Positions 38,001 through 49,651 of a DNA stretch of 64,000 nt are shown here, piece by piece. The stretch lies in assembly GCA_037952775.1 (NCBI GenBank), contig JBANAY010000003.1, positions 1,674,001 to 1,738,000 on the forward strand, given 5' to 3'. The position numbers were made by a program, and so were the translations under genes. Origin of the DNA: Clonostachys chloroleuca (Eukaryota; Ascomycota; Sordariomycetes; Hypocreales; Bionectriaceae). Below the pieces are notes generated by a model. That model worked only from the letters and a program-made list of their open reading frames with translations, was not told the origin of the DNA and did not search any database. Position 1 is the first letter of the stretch, and each line of letters begins with the position of its first letter.

Positions 38001-39038
38001 CGCCGCTGTCGGACTCCTGACGGGATCTGACACAACGAAGAACCCAAGCTCTGCGATCCTTTCGCTAGCCATGACCGGTGCATCAGGCTTGACTGGTAGC
38101 AACAGGTGTGGCAGTCTGGCTACGGTCCAGGTCGCTAAATCACAGCCGTCAGATGACAGCCTGCGCAAAGTCCGAGCCGTCTCAGAAAGTTGATCTGCGG
38201 AAGCCGAGGCTGGAGTCTAGATTAAGGAGCTGGAGAAGACACAAGGGACGATGCGGGACGAAAAATGTCATTTCCAATTTGCATCAAATCAAGAATTCAC
38301 TTCAAAGACAAAACTTTTCTCCTCTCCTCTCCTTCCTCCTCCTCTACTCTTGTCCAATTTATTCCGTAAAAGAAAACCACAGTGAAAGTCAATCTTAGCG
38401 ACAGAATCGTTTTAAAAAAGAACGAACGGGAAGAAAATTCATCTTTGGACAGTGTCAAGGCATGTGGCCAAGGCTTCATTCATTGTCCTCAGCCTGCAGT
38501 TTTTGACGACGGCCAAAAGCACAGCAGGAGTGGAGGTTGCCAGCTGCAAGAGTCCAGCCCTCCCGGTGGTACATGGCGGCGCATGATGGATCTCCCTTGG
38601 CCGGCGTGACACCGCCCACATCGATGAAGCAAGACGCGGCTTGACGGTCGCGACTCATGCGAGGCAACGGCTCCTGCATAGCGTATTCTGCGTAATGCCG
38701 CTTTGCAAGACAATATGCCCGGGTAGCAGTTCGGTTTTGGACGGTGGGACGGAAGGTTGTTGGGCCATCCTCCAACGCGGATGCCTAACCTGTCGGTCCA
38801 TTGACACTCATCGCTCGTGTGTCACTGTCTGGTCAAGGATCCCTCCAGAGCTCCCAACACATGGACATGGACACAGGTAGAGCCGTTCATGAACACGAGT
38901 GGTGATACTGGAGATTGGAGAAGTTTGAGGGCGAGACTGATGGCGAGTTTCTCGATTTCCCTGACAATAACAACCTAGATAGAATAGATCTGTAAATGAT
39001 ACCCGTATCGTGTCGATGTAATTGACTACTGCTGCCGT
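35094..39038. other. Gene-poor region, nothing supported
   Basis: The longest frames (for example 36020-36496 and 38108-38398) have no family motif, biased composition and no consistent splice signals. A TATA-like element near 37274-37281 precedes only a 16-codon ORF at about 37323. Confidence 0.5.
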
Positions 39039-39181
39039 AATGATGGCGGTGATGTTGTTAGTGATGATGATAGTAATAATGTTGATAGTGGTGATGATAA
39101 TAATGTTGATCTTGATGGTGTTGACCTTGATGATGATAATGTTGGTACTGTTTATGATGATAATGATGATGGTGATGGTGT
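39039..39181. repeat. GAT/AAT trinucleotide-rich low-complexity tract
   Basis: The stretch is built of imperfect TGATGA, TAATAA and TGTTGA units, about 320 bp upstream of the ATPase ATG. It looks like a decayed microsatellite. Confidence 0.75.
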
Positions 39182-39496
39182 GAGAGTGATCTGGGTGGAG
39201 TTCTGCGTGGGGCAGTTCAAGTCCTCAAGGACTCAGCACGACCAACAAGCCATCCATCTGCCTGTTGGCTGATATCTGTCATCATCGCAAAACGAGTCCA
39301 GGTCGTAGGTTCCAGTGTCCGGTCACAGATTTGCAGCTACTCGCCATCCCGGATCCTCGCTGCCAAATTCCAACGTGGTTTTGGGTCCGCCGCTGAAGCT
39401 GTGTGTCAGTAGTCATCCTGCGGCTAGTCGAGGTAGTCGCCTGTCAAAAGAAGCACACTCAACAACAGCCTACGCGCTGCCGTGAGGGATCCAGAA

Positions 39497-41931
39497 ATGG
39501 AAAACATCAAGGAAAGACGGCGGAAGGCCAAGGCCTCCTCTGCGCACCCCGATGGCTTCTCAAGAGTCCCTCGAGGCACCAACTCCCAACTTTCATCACA
39601 TGGCGGCGGCGCAACGGCCTCTGCCAGGCCTGATCGTGGTGTGGTCTCTGCGACAAAGGATCTCTACCGGACGGAAAAGTCCCTCCAACCGTGGCAGGAG
39701 TGGTCGCCCGAGGAGATCGCCGGCATCGTGTCTCAATCAGCCTCTGACATTGACAAGTATGCTCTGGTGGTTCGCCGCGAGAAGCGAGACGGCGAGTATG
39801 GCGAGCCAGTCCTGGCGCTACACTCCATCGATGTGCAGAGCCCGTATCTAAAGACCATTCTCCATCCCGTCTTCAAGGACTACAAGAGCGTCAACACGAA
39901 CCTCAAAAACTTGCAGTTCACCGCGCCCTTCCTCGAGTTCTTCCACCAATGGGCCGAGTTTGTCCAAGCGCGGCCGGCGCTGGGAGACGACGAGGACAAG
40001 ACACCACAGGAGCACTACGATATCCTGTTTGGGATCATTTACTCGGAGTTGTCGCCGCATTTCGATCGAGCGGCCGACTTGCTGAAGAACAATGTCATGA
40101 CGTTCGACTACCTCTGGACACTCTTTGAGCCGGGGATAGAGGTTCTGTCAAGGCACGAGTCTGTGGACCGACTGTGGCTAGTGGATCGCGGTGAGTATAA
40201 AGAGGCTCGAGATCAAACCACGTACGAGATCTCGTGCCGGTACATTGATACGGACGGGGAGAAGTTTGGCGACAGGGCACGGACTTTAGAGATGCAGGGC
40301 TTTGAAGGCATCAAACCCATTGAAGAGCTGGATATCCTCCCCAGCCATGTCTATTCGGACATTGCCCATGTGCGCACCATGCTTCAAGAGCGAGGGAGAA
40401 AGTTTGAGATGCTGAGGGGATGCCACTACAAGGCATATTCTGGGCGATATATGCTGCTCAGCCCGCCTTCTGGGGTCCCCGAAAGACAGCATGTAAGTTC
40501 AAACCTCAAGCATCGTCTGGCGTGAGCTGAAAGCTCTTGCTAACCCAACATATAGATGGAACGCGGAAGGGTCATGATTGATAGCAACCCTAATTCTGCG
40601 GTTCCTTCGAGGTCAGAGCTGCTACCGCTCTCAAGATCGTCTGAATTAGAGGAGGCGACACTCAGTATTGAAGATGGTATGGATCTTCGCATGCCTGAGC
40701 CCCTCTTGAAGATAAAAGAAAAGGCAAAGCTAGCCAAGAAGCGATTCACTGAAAGGAACCACAAGAACAAGAGTAAGATAACCATTACCCTTCCCATTAC
40801 AATCCCTACACCCCGTAGCGACTCGATCACGCAGAGATCGCATTTGCCGCCGCTCAACTAACCATGTCCAGACTCTACAGTTCTCTACCCCGGCCAACAT
40901 GCATTGTGTACGCCTCTTGTCAAAGGGTATTGCTTCAAGACCAAGAGCTGGGGTAGGCACCGATCAGATTCATCTCCCTAGCAATCCTCTCGCTCATGTG
41001 GCATTGACACATCACTAGCTCTGTTCCAAGTCGACAAGTTGACAGATATTGCCTGGAACGATACAGCGTTCGGGCAACTTGTCCTCCCTCATGATTACAA
41101 GTCAATCATCTGGGCGTTTGTAGACGCGCAAATGTCCCAAACCGACGACGACTTTGACGACATCATTGAAGGAAAAGGCAAGGTCATCTACCTTCCACAA
41201 GCTACAGAGCCTTGACTAACTTGCGCTCCAGGAAAGGGAATAATTATGCTGTTAAGCGGAGAGCCAGGCACAGGCAAAACACTCACGTCCGAATCAGGTA
41301 CACCATCTCCTTTCAATAGACTGGCAGACACAATGCCCATGGACGAGCACTGACCTCTCTAGTGGCCGAGGCGATGCACAAACCACTATACAGCCTCAGC
41401 GCAGGCGAGCTGGGTCTCACAGCCGAGTCAGTCGAGCGCAACCTCAACCGCGTCCTCGAGCTATCACAAAGGTGGAAGGCGGTGCTCCTCATCGACGAGT
41501 GCGACGTCTTCCTCGAGAACCGCACCCAGTCGGACCTCCACCGCAACCAGCTCGTCTCCGTCTTCCTCCGCCTGCTCGAGTACTACCAGGGCGTCATGTT
41601 GCTCACGACGAATCGGCTCGGCTCGTTCGACCCCGCGTTCGAGTCCCGCATCGACCTGACCCTGCACTACCCTGGACTCGACGCGGCGAGCCGACGGCAC
41701 ATCTGGCGGACGTTCCTGCCTGCCGGGTCGGACAAGATCGACATCGCCGAGGAGGAGCTGGATTCGCTCGCGGAACACGAGTTTAATGGGCGGCAGATCA
41801 AGAATGTGGTCAAGACGGCGCGGCTGCTAGCTCTACGGGACAAGACGGCGCTGACGAGAAAACACTTGGAGATTGTGATGAGGGTCAAAAAGGGAAAGCC
41901 AGGTGGCTTAGATAATGATTCGTTTCATTAA
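39497..41931 (+). CDS. AAA+ ATPase with N-terminal DUF7025-type domain
   Basis: Proposed exons are 39497-40492, 40556-40772, 40872-40952, 41019-41177, 41232-41297 and 41363-41931, which join to an open frame of 695 codons. The N-terminal half matches the fungal DUF7025 type (a segment around LKTILHPVFKDYKSV and FTAPFLEFFHQW). The C-terminal half is an AAA+ module: Walker A SGEPGTGKT near residue 493, Walker B LLIDECD near 548, a sensor-1-like LTTNR, and ESRIDL before the lid. These proteins are common in filamentous fungi and presumably remodel or unfold partners; substrates are unknown. Intron 4 (41178-41231) must use a GC donor (GCAAGG) because the nearby GT option leads to a stop. The start is the first ATG; the frame upstream opens only with GTG. 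Exons are by eye. Confidence 0.85.
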
Positions 41932-42378
41932 CATATATGAGCATTAGACAGCCAGGACAAACAAAAGCACTCAAGTTGATACGAGATACGCAGATTGAGA
42001 TAATTGGCCCATCAGGGTCGTGTCCAGCTACCCCGCTTGAGTCATCGACGCCCTTGGTGACAAACATCATGAAGCCGGAATCGGTGAAGCAGTGAATGCT
42101 ATGGGACGTGAGGTGTTGGAATACACGCAGGGCGTATTGTAGAAGTATAAGATGTATCGATGGCTGTAACTATGTCTCGTTTGATTTGTTCTCGCATCAG
42201 TCATAAAAGAAACTGCTTTAGTGTGTGTTCTTGAAATCCGATTGACCCATCATCTCCACAAGAGAAGCGAGTCGAGTCCGGATATCCAGACATACGTACC
42301 TAAAATTCCATCAGAACCTGAGATATTCAAATCTGGTTGGAGACACACAACAGGCAGACCTCTCATCCAGATTTCAAG

Positions 42379-43080
42379 ATGACTTACAAGCTCCACATCG
42401 CCAACAAGCGCTACTCGTCGTGGTCGATGCGACCGTGGCTCGTCTTCAAGGCCCTCAACATTCCATTCGAAGAAGCCCTGTTCATGTTCAAGCCGGGCTA
42501 CCGTCAGCCGGACTTCCTCGCCTTCTCGCCCTCCGGCAAGGTCCCGTGCCTCCACGACTCGGCCCACGACAAGTTCTACGTCTGGGACTCCCTGGCCATC
42601 GTCGAGTACATCGCCGAGAAGCACGCGGGAGTCTGGCCCAGCGACCCGACGGCCCGTGCGTTCGCTCGTTGCGCCGCCTCGGAGATGCACTCGTCCTTCG
42701 AGGCCCTCCGGGAGGAGTGCGGCATGAACGTGGGCCTGCGCATCGAGCTGCCGGAGCACAGCGAGGGGCTGAAACGCGATCTGGCGCGGCTGGAGATTCT
42801 CTTCACCGAGGGGCTTACCAGGTTCGGCGGCCCGTGGCTCGCTGGTGCTGAGTTTACGGCGGTGGATGCCTTCTACGCGCCTGTGGCTTGCAGGTTCAAG
42901 ACCTATGGCATCACGTTCCCCGGGCCCGCCGGCGAATACGTCGAGCGGCTGTTCGAGCATCCATCGGTGCAGGAATGGGTGCAGGCAGGAATCTATGAGA
43001 AGGACAGGGAGCCGACGCATGAGCAGGATGCTGCCCGGCCTGGTCGCAGGATTATAGCGGATCTGAGTGCTGAGCAATAG
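42379..43080 (+). CDS. Glutathione S-transferase family protein
   Basis: An intronless ORF of 233 residues. The N-terminal thioredoxin-like domain starts with a YSSWSMRPW segment (residues about 10-18) that should hold the catalytic serine, followed by the cis-proline motif GKVPCLHD and the DSLAIVEYIAE glutathione-binding segment. An all-helical C-terminal domain follows. This layout fits soluble GSTs of the zeta/YfcF-like type, which conjugate or isomerise small electrophiles with glutathione; the exact class is uncertain. The start at 42379 is the first ATG that begins directly at the fold; the upstream in-frame extension opens with TTG. GC-rich third positions match the neighbouring housekeeping genes. 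Confidence 0.88.
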   Translation: MTYKLHIANKRYSSWSMRPWLVFKALNIPFEEALFMFKPGYRQPDFLAFSPSGKVPCLHDSAHDKFYVWDSLAIVEYIAEKHAGVWPSDPTARAFARCAASEMHSSFEALREECGMNVGLRIELPEHSEGLKRDLARLEILFTEGLTRFGGPWLAGAEFTAVDAFYAPVACRFKTYGITFPGPAGEYVERLFEHPSVQEWVQAGIYEKDREPTHEQDAARPGRRIIADLSAEQ

Positions 43081-43459
43081 CAGGCTACAGGCCCCGATAG
43101 CGCCTCTCGTCACTAAATTGCTTCACCTCACTGATCAAACCTCCATACCAGATGACCAAGTTCAGGTAAATAGACTGGACTTACGCGCAACAGCATCATT
43201 CGATATCAATATAGACGTAAATTCATTTTACCCCTCCCGAAACAGAGGATTGCTGTCGTCAAAGTATAACCGCCTGGAATTCTTGAGTAACTCTATTATC
43301 AGAAGATCACCCAAATAGTCATGTGAATTAGTGCCTGTAGTACTTAACCGGGCGGACCCCGTCTAAGCGAATATCCTTCTGTGTGACCTTCATCAAGCCA
43401 ACTCTCCCCTCAACCTGTCAAGCACCAAAGCTCTTTGTTGCGGGACGAGACGATCTAAG

Positions 43460-45106
43460 ATGGCCGACCAGGGCTTGGGGCAATTTCTCCAAGATATCAC
43501 CACCTACCTGATTCTCCTGATCATCATCGCTACAAGCGGCTCGCTGCAGTTTGGCTACCACTTGGTGCGTCCTCTCCCAGAAGCATCACGCTCCAATCTG
43601 CTGCCAGATCAACGCTGCCAGACCAAGAAGTTGCTTCAGAAATCTAACCAATTCCCTTACTCTTTCTAGGCCGAGCTGAACGCCCCCCAAAATGCCATTA
43701 CCTGCCACGAAACGTCGACCCCAAATGTGGTCTCTCGAGTCATAGCGACCTTGCGAGGACAGCCGACAACCCGCTCAACGAGTCTCCCCGATTGTATCCC
43801 CATGGACGATGCCGCCTTCGCGACTATCACGGCCATCTTCACCCTCGGTGCCCTCCTGGGTGCCCTCTACGCCGGGCCTTTCTCCTCCCGCCGCGGTCGA
43901 CTCCCCGCCATGCGCATTACCGCCATGCTCTATACAGTTGGCTCTTTGATCGAAACACTGTCCGGGAGCGTGCTGTTCATGTGCATCGGCCGGTTCCTCT
44001 CCGGTATTGCTGCTGGTGCCTCGACCGTCATCGTTCCCTTGTACATCAGCGAGGTGGCCCCGCCAAAGGAGCGTGGTTTGTTTGGCGCCATGACCCAGGT
44101 GTCTATCAACGTCGGAATTCTCATCACCCAGACGCTTGGTTACTTCCTGAGCTACGGTAATAGGTGGAGGTTGATTCTCGCTACTGGTATCTGCATTGGT
44201 GCAATTCAGGCTCTAGGATCTGTGTTCCTGACGGAGAGTCCGTCGTGGTTGGCTGCGAACGGGAAAGTCACAGAGGCCGGGCGAACGCTGCAGAGGATCC
44301 GAGGCAAAGGCGTCAACATCCAAGAGGAGGTGGCAGGCTGGGGCCGGGAAGGAGAGGAAGACGGTGCCAACGAAGAAGCCCGGCTTCTCGCTCAAGAGGA
44401 TGCTCCTGCAGAGCCGTCCACATCCAGGGTGGTGACAGCTTCGACCGTCCACCTTGGTTTCGCCGATGTTCTTCGAGACCCCAACACTCGTCCGGCCATT
44501 ATCGCAGTGGTTGGTGTCATGTTCACCCAACAGCTCTGCGGCATCAATTCGATCATTATGTACTCTGTCTCGCTCCTTGCCGACCTTCTCCCCATCTCCT
44601 CGGCCCTCCTGACCATCTTAATTTCGGTGGTCAACCTCCTCACCACAGTTGCTTGCTCGCCCCTACCTGATAGATTAGGACGCAAGACGTGTCTGCTCAT
44701 CTCCATTATCGGCCAGGGCTCTAGCTCTCTCGCTCTCGCCCTGTCCATCGTCTTCGGCGCCAAGGTCCTCTCTGCATTCGCCGTCCTATTCTTTGTCGGT
44801 TTCTTCGCGGTTGGTCTGGGGCCCGTACCGTTCATCCTTGCTTCCGAGCTTGTCGGACAGGAAGCCGTGGGCGCCACGCAGAGCTGGGCGTTGGGAGCCA
44901 ACTACGTCGCCACGTTCATCGTCGCCCAGTTCTTCCCTATCCTCAACACGGCGCTCAACAACGCCTTCGGTGGGCAAGGCTGGGTCTACTTCGTCTTCGC
45001 CGCCTTGGCTGCAGCCTGCAGCCTCTTCGTGCTTTCGCGGGTTCCAGAGACAAAGGGCAAGAAGGATGCGGATGAGGTATGGGGCCGAGAGCGTCGCTTG
45101 GAGTGA
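43460..45106 (+). CDS. MFS sugar transporter (hexose-transporter family, Vps73-like)
   Basis: Two exons, 43460-43564 and 43670-45106, encode 513 residues. The intron (43565-43669) is in phase 0 and ends TCTTTCTAG. The protein shows the sugar-porter signatures: a first membrane helix YLILLIIIATSGSLQFGY, SRRGRLPAMR after TM2, RFLSGIAAG, PLYISEVAPPKERG, the TESPSWL form of PESPRxL before the central loop, QQLCGIN near residue 320 in TM7, DRLGRK, and PETKGK at the C-terminus. The central cytosolic loop (about residues 220-275) is acidic. The closest group I can name is the yeast Vps73/Ybr241c-like vacuolar or plasma-membrane transporters; the substrate is not predictable. It converges with the racemase gene, with only 70 bp between the stop codons. 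Confidence 0.9.
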
Positions 45107-45176
45107 TTTCATAGCATGCCACTTTTATTTGCTCGATAGATAAGATACTTTTTCCTGGCTATTTTCTGGCTACACA

Positions 45177-46003
45177 TTACACAAATACCTGCTTGCTGCG
45201 AACTAGCTGCTCTAGTTGTAGGACACCCGCCCTAACCCCGTCCACCACGTAGAGGCCCCTCGCGAAGTCCTCCCCGAGGAGCTCCGCGGCTGTCGAGCGG
45301 ATCACGCGCTCCAGGCCGGCCATCCCTCCGCATCCCATGACCACGCAGCGCACGTCGCCGGACCTGAGCAGCTTGCCCGTGGCCTCCCTGAGCTTGGCGT
45401 CGACCTCTGCCTGCGGCACGCGGTGGAAGTCGCCGGCGGTGAGGCCGGTGGAAAACACGCCCGCGAAGTTGCTGCTGCTGCCCTGGCCCGCATCCTCCCG
45501 CGGCGCCTGGCCGAAGAAGGACCTCACGCCGGCGCTGAGATGGTCCTCCCAGAACTTTCCCGTGGTTACGATGCCCCATTTCTGGTCGGTGTAGGGCTGG
45601 AGGAGGAGCTGCGCGGTGAGGATGCTCGCCTCGAAGATGCCGGTGACGGAGGCGGAGGTGAGGGCGGGGAGGCGGGGGACCAAGGTGTGGACGCTGAAGC
45701 AGGCGACGAGGACGGCGTCATATTGGTCCAGTGAGAGAGATTTGTTGGCGATGTCCTGGCAGACGGCCTCTTCGCTGGCTTTGATGTCCGTGTCATCGTT
45801 TATGCTTGCTGGGGAGGTACTCGGAGCTGTGTAGGTGCTGATCTTTATGGACTGTTTGAGGCTGCCGGTTAGTAGTTTAGATAGAGAGGAAGAGTGGTGC
45901 TGGGTGAGCATCATACATCTCCCAGCTTGAGTGCGTCTGTCGCCGCAAGCATTCCCCGCGTCATGTCCTGCGACGAATTCGGATTCAGTATGAGGATACG
46001 CAT
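45177..46003 (-). CDS. Asp/Glu/hydantoin racemase family protein (Dcg1-like)
   Basis: Two exons, 46003-45917 and 45851-45177, give 253 residues. The intron (45852-45916) has a GTATGA donor, a CTACTAAC branch site and an AAACAG acceptor. The N-terminus MRILILNPNSSQDMT is typical of the Dcg1/hydantoin racemase family. The two catalytic cysteines of the pseudo-symmetric fold are present: VACFSVH in the N-terminal half and VMGCGGMAGL in the C-terminal half. Family members racemise hydantoins or acidic amino acids through a two-base mechanism; yeast DCG1 is co-regulated with allantoin degradation. A role in nitrogen or purine catabolism is an inference. Confidence 0.86.
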
Positions 46004-46499
46004 GGCTGCTCTTGGATTGTTCTCAAGGCGACGGTGATTGATGAGAGAGATGAGTCATGGAAGAGAAAGTCGAAAGCAAGAATATATTGGGGACTTTATC
46101 AGCTCAGGGTTCAGTTTGATGTGGGTGTTATCTCTCCTTCTCCTCTATATAATACAAGCCAATGGGAATTTTGTGAAACTTTGAGATAAGAAGCGATATC
46201 TAGGATAATAGCATTAACAAATACCAATCCGTAGCTGTATATCTCGAAAGATAACATGTCGGCAGTTGGAGACGGCGCGGGGTATCACGTGATTGGCCCC
46301 GGCGAGAGCTCCTGGTTCTGACGACAGGCGTAAGAACGAACCCCACCATGGACTGCTCCATCCACGCAACCATACCGCAACGTTGGTAGGCACCCAGCCA
46401 CGCTGTACTGACCCGTCTCCTCCTCAACACCAGCAGCGAGGATCACTCCCGCAGCCACATCCCAAGCCCGCCCACCTCCCGTCCGTTTTCTTCGCCAAT
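46004..46499. promoter_or_regulatory. Divergent promoter between the racemase gene and ARP2
   Basis: About 500 bp separate the two start codons. On the racemase side a TATTATATAG element sits near 46144-46153 (about 145 bp upstream of that ATG), next to an inverted CCAAT (ATTGG) near 46158. No TATA box is clear on the ARP2 side. Confidence 0.4.
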
Positions 46500-47869
46500 A
46501 TGGCCAATCCTCCCCCCATTGGTATGTCAGAACAATCCCAAACGCCTCCCGTAGAATGGGAGCTACCCCAGAGCCAGCTGAGCTAATACGAGCCATCGTC
46601 ATTATCAAATAGTCCTCGACGGCGGTACCGGCTTCCTCAAGGTCGGATACGCAGCCCAGAACTTCCCCGAGCACCAGTTCCCCTCTATCGTCGGCCGGCC
46701 GATCCTGCGTTCAGAAGAGAAGTCGAACAGCGATGTTGTCATCAAGGACATCATGTGCGGTGACGAGGCCGCGGCCGCCCGCAACATGCTCCAGATCAGC
46801 TACCCCATGGAGAACGGCATTGTCAAGAAGTGGGACGACATCCAGCACCTCTGGGACTACACGTTTTACGAGAAATTGAAAATCAACACCGAAGGCCAGA
46901 AGATCTTGCTGACCGAGCCCCCTATGAACCCATTGAAGAACCGCGAGCAGATGTGCGAGGTTATGTTCGATCGATACGGCTTCGGGGGCGTCTACGTCGC
47001 TATCCAGGCCGTTTTGGCACTTTACGCACAAGGTGGGTTCCGTTCTAGAGCTATATTCTTCAGGGATGGGGGGATGGGAGATAGGGGAGATGCGAGGTTG
47101 ATCAAGCGGAGCTATGCTGACTGAAGTCTGACCCCCAGGTCTGAGCTCTGGTGTCGTTGTCGACTCCGGCGACGGTGTCACCCACATTGTCCCCGTGTAC
47201 GAATCCGTCGTGCTCAACCATCTCACAAAGCGCCTCGATGTCGCCGGCCGTGACGTCACTCGCAACCTCATCAAGCTCCTGCTACGCCGCGGATATGCCC
47301 TGAACCGAACAGCAGACTTCGAGACGGTGCGACAAATCAAGGAGAAGCTATGCTACGTGTCATACGATCTCGAGCTCGACAAGCGTCTCAGCGAAGACAC
47401 GACAGTGCTCGTCGAGGACTACACCCTACCGGACGGTCGAGTCATCCGCGTGGGTAGCGAGCGCTTCGAGGCGCCCGAGTGTCTCTTCCAGCCTCACCTC
47501 GTCGACAGCGATTCACCCGGCCTAGGCGAGTTCCTCTTCAACACGATCCAGTCAGCTGATGTGGACATTCGCTCGTCTCTCTTCAAGGCCATTGTGCTTT
47601 CCGGTGGTAGCAGCATGTACCCCGGGCTGCCATCCCGTCTGGAGAAGGAGCTGAAGCAGCTGTGGCTCACGCGGGCGCTGCAGGGCAACCCTGAGCGTCT
47701 CAGCAAGTTCAAGGTCCGAATTGAAGATCCCCCCAGGAGAAGGCACATGGTGTTCCTGGGTGGTGCGGTGTTGGCCAACATCATGGCAGACAAGGAGAGT
47801 ATGTGGGTGACCAAGGCTGAGTGGGAGGAGCAAGGCCCGAGAGTCTTGGAGAAGCTTGGACCTAGGTAA
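46500..47869 (+). CDS. arp2: Actin-related protein 2 (Arp2/3 complex subunit)
   Basis: Exons 46500-46521, 46613-47032 and 47139-47869 join to 390 residues, the usual length of fungal Arp2. It carries the actin-fold signatures [14 protein letters not shown] at the N-terminus (phosphate loop 1), [16 protein letters not shown] (phosphate loop 2), and [20 protein letters not shown] (adenosine-site loop). The Arp2-specific stretches [18 protein letters not shown] and [10 protein letters not shown] distinguish it from actin and from the other Arps. It nucleates branched actin filaments as part of the seven-subunit Arp2/3 complex in endocytic patches and hyphal tips. The introns (46522-46612, 47033-47138) are both phase 1; the first falls only seven codons into the gene. 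Confidence 0.95.
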
Positions 47870-49651
47870 AGCGGTTAGACTTGTGACATTACACAGCACG
47901 ATTGCGAGCGAGAGTGTGGGAGAGCAGCAGAAGGGTTAGAAAGGGGGTGGAGGGAGGGCTGCAGTGATGATGACTACATTATCTATTTTCTAGCTAAGAA
48001 CAAGACAAAGCAAAGCCTGCAGATCGGTCTCATTTCACTGTTTCTCCGAGGCGGCCATGGGTCTGAATTTCAGAGCTGCGTGCGTACATGATGCGTGAAA
48101 CATCGTATTCAGCTCCGGGGCGGCCTGGCCAACAGCAGTGTGTGTGGCATGCATGTGTGGCTCAGCTGCAAGTGGCTGCGCACATCAGGGATTAGGGATG
48201 CAAGGCTCTAGCGCAATCACAGTCGCAGCGCTCCGTATTCACTGTTGATAGGCGAGCAAATGGAGTGTGGTCCTGAAATTTGAGGCACATGTGCGGCGCG
48301 ACGTGCAATTGAACCTTCCCTTCACCCTGCATTGCCATTTCGCGCCGTCGCATGCAAACCTCCCGTCGGCAACTCCAGATGCTGCATCGTCGCGCGCTCT
48401 AATCCTGCTTTTGCCCATGTTTGGAGCCCGAGCGCAACCCGAAAAACGGAGACAGCTCAATCCCCCCTCCAAAGCGATCAATTCCCAATCTACCTAAATT
48501 TACCACTTGTACAGCCGAGCCTAGGCCCCCTCCCCTCTCGGATCTCCAATTTGACCCCACCGCCAGCTTGGGCCCGCGGATAATACCAGTTCCATTGCGT
48601 GCATAGTATCTACAGCATTCGACTTCGCCCCGCGCGCGTGAGCAAGTGAGGGAGGAGGGACAGCGTGAGGGTTGCGAGCGGAGCACCGAGGTCTCGTCGC
48701 TGCCGTCTACTGCGCACGCCGCATCCCACCCTGGCTGCAGAGCCGGCAGCTGAACCAGGGAGAGGAGCGAGAGGGAGGAGAGCGAGCGCGAGAGACGGGC
48801 CACGATTCGGATCCCTTCAGCGCGCGCGCATGCCCCTGGGTTGATGATTTGTTTTGCCTGTCCCAGCTGGCTGTCGGTTCGCGATTCGCCTTACCCGCCT
48901 GCTAGCCTGCTTCTGGTCCACCTCCTGCTCTCGGAAGAGGGTTGCGCGGTGCCAGCAGAGGCTAACACGTAGCAGCAGCGCATACAGCGCATACAGCTCA
49001 ACCTGCTAGGGCGTCGGTTGACAGTTGACACCCACTATCAACTGATCAGCTATTACTGAGTCGCGTTCCGGGAGTTAGTGCAGTGTTTTGTGTGGATGAG
49101 CCTGACCAATCCGCCGACCGGGGCGTCGGGGCCAGGTTCCGGCAGCATCCATGGGCCTGGAGCTGGTAGCACGAGTAATAGAAGCCAGGCGCTGAAGAGG
49201 AGCTTGCAGGCTGCCTTGGAGGGTATGTGCATATTCTTCTTTCCTTCTGTTCCCCCAATGCCCTGGATGTGTCTCATATGACGCTGGATTTCCTCTCCTC
49301 CCGCATACCTCTCCATCTCCCTGCCCTACCCTACCCCATGCGCTCGCTGGCCCAAGGCATTCCCCGTTGAATTGGGGTTCGGTTCGCCGAGGCTGGGCCA
49401 GGCCAGAGGCCAGATCGGCTGCGCTACCGCTTTTAGGCCGTCCCAGCACCTGCCTCCCCTTCTGGGTAATTGTACCGCACGTCCCGGAGTTGGGTCAAGT
49501 TAATCCCGACCTCACACCTCTCCACCACAACCTCGCTTCCCTTTGCCTCTTGCCTTCGTCCTCCCACCTCGCTGATGCTCTCCATCGAATCCATGTTGTT
49601 ATGACGTTGGGCTCTATCAAGAGATTGCAGTGAGAGCAGGAGTGAAGGATC
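47870..49651. other. Long 5' flank and leader region of the SSN3/CDK8 gene
   Basis: No complete gene is recognised. The stretch 48480-48830 is purine/pyrimidine-skewed and GC-rich, as in promoters or leaders of fungal regulatory genes. It contains one well-formed short reading frame at 49096 that ends at a good splice donor. Confidence 0.5.
49096..49222 (+). other. Candidate upstream ORF or leader exon before SSN3/CDK8
   Basis: An ATG opens 42 Gly/Ser-rich codons that end at a strong donor (G|GTATGT at 49223). The nearest good acceptor, GATTGCAG, ends at 49630, just before the kinase ATG. Splicing them would not join in frame with the kinase, because an in-frame TGA lies at 49643-49645. If transcribed, it would therefore be an upstream ORF overlapping the kinase start. 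Confidence 0.3.

Noticed and set aside
42250..43113. A 287-codon minus-strand ORF over the GST gene
   Set aside because: It is antisense to a clear GST coding frame with GC-rich third positions, which often leaves the opposite strand open; no family motif.
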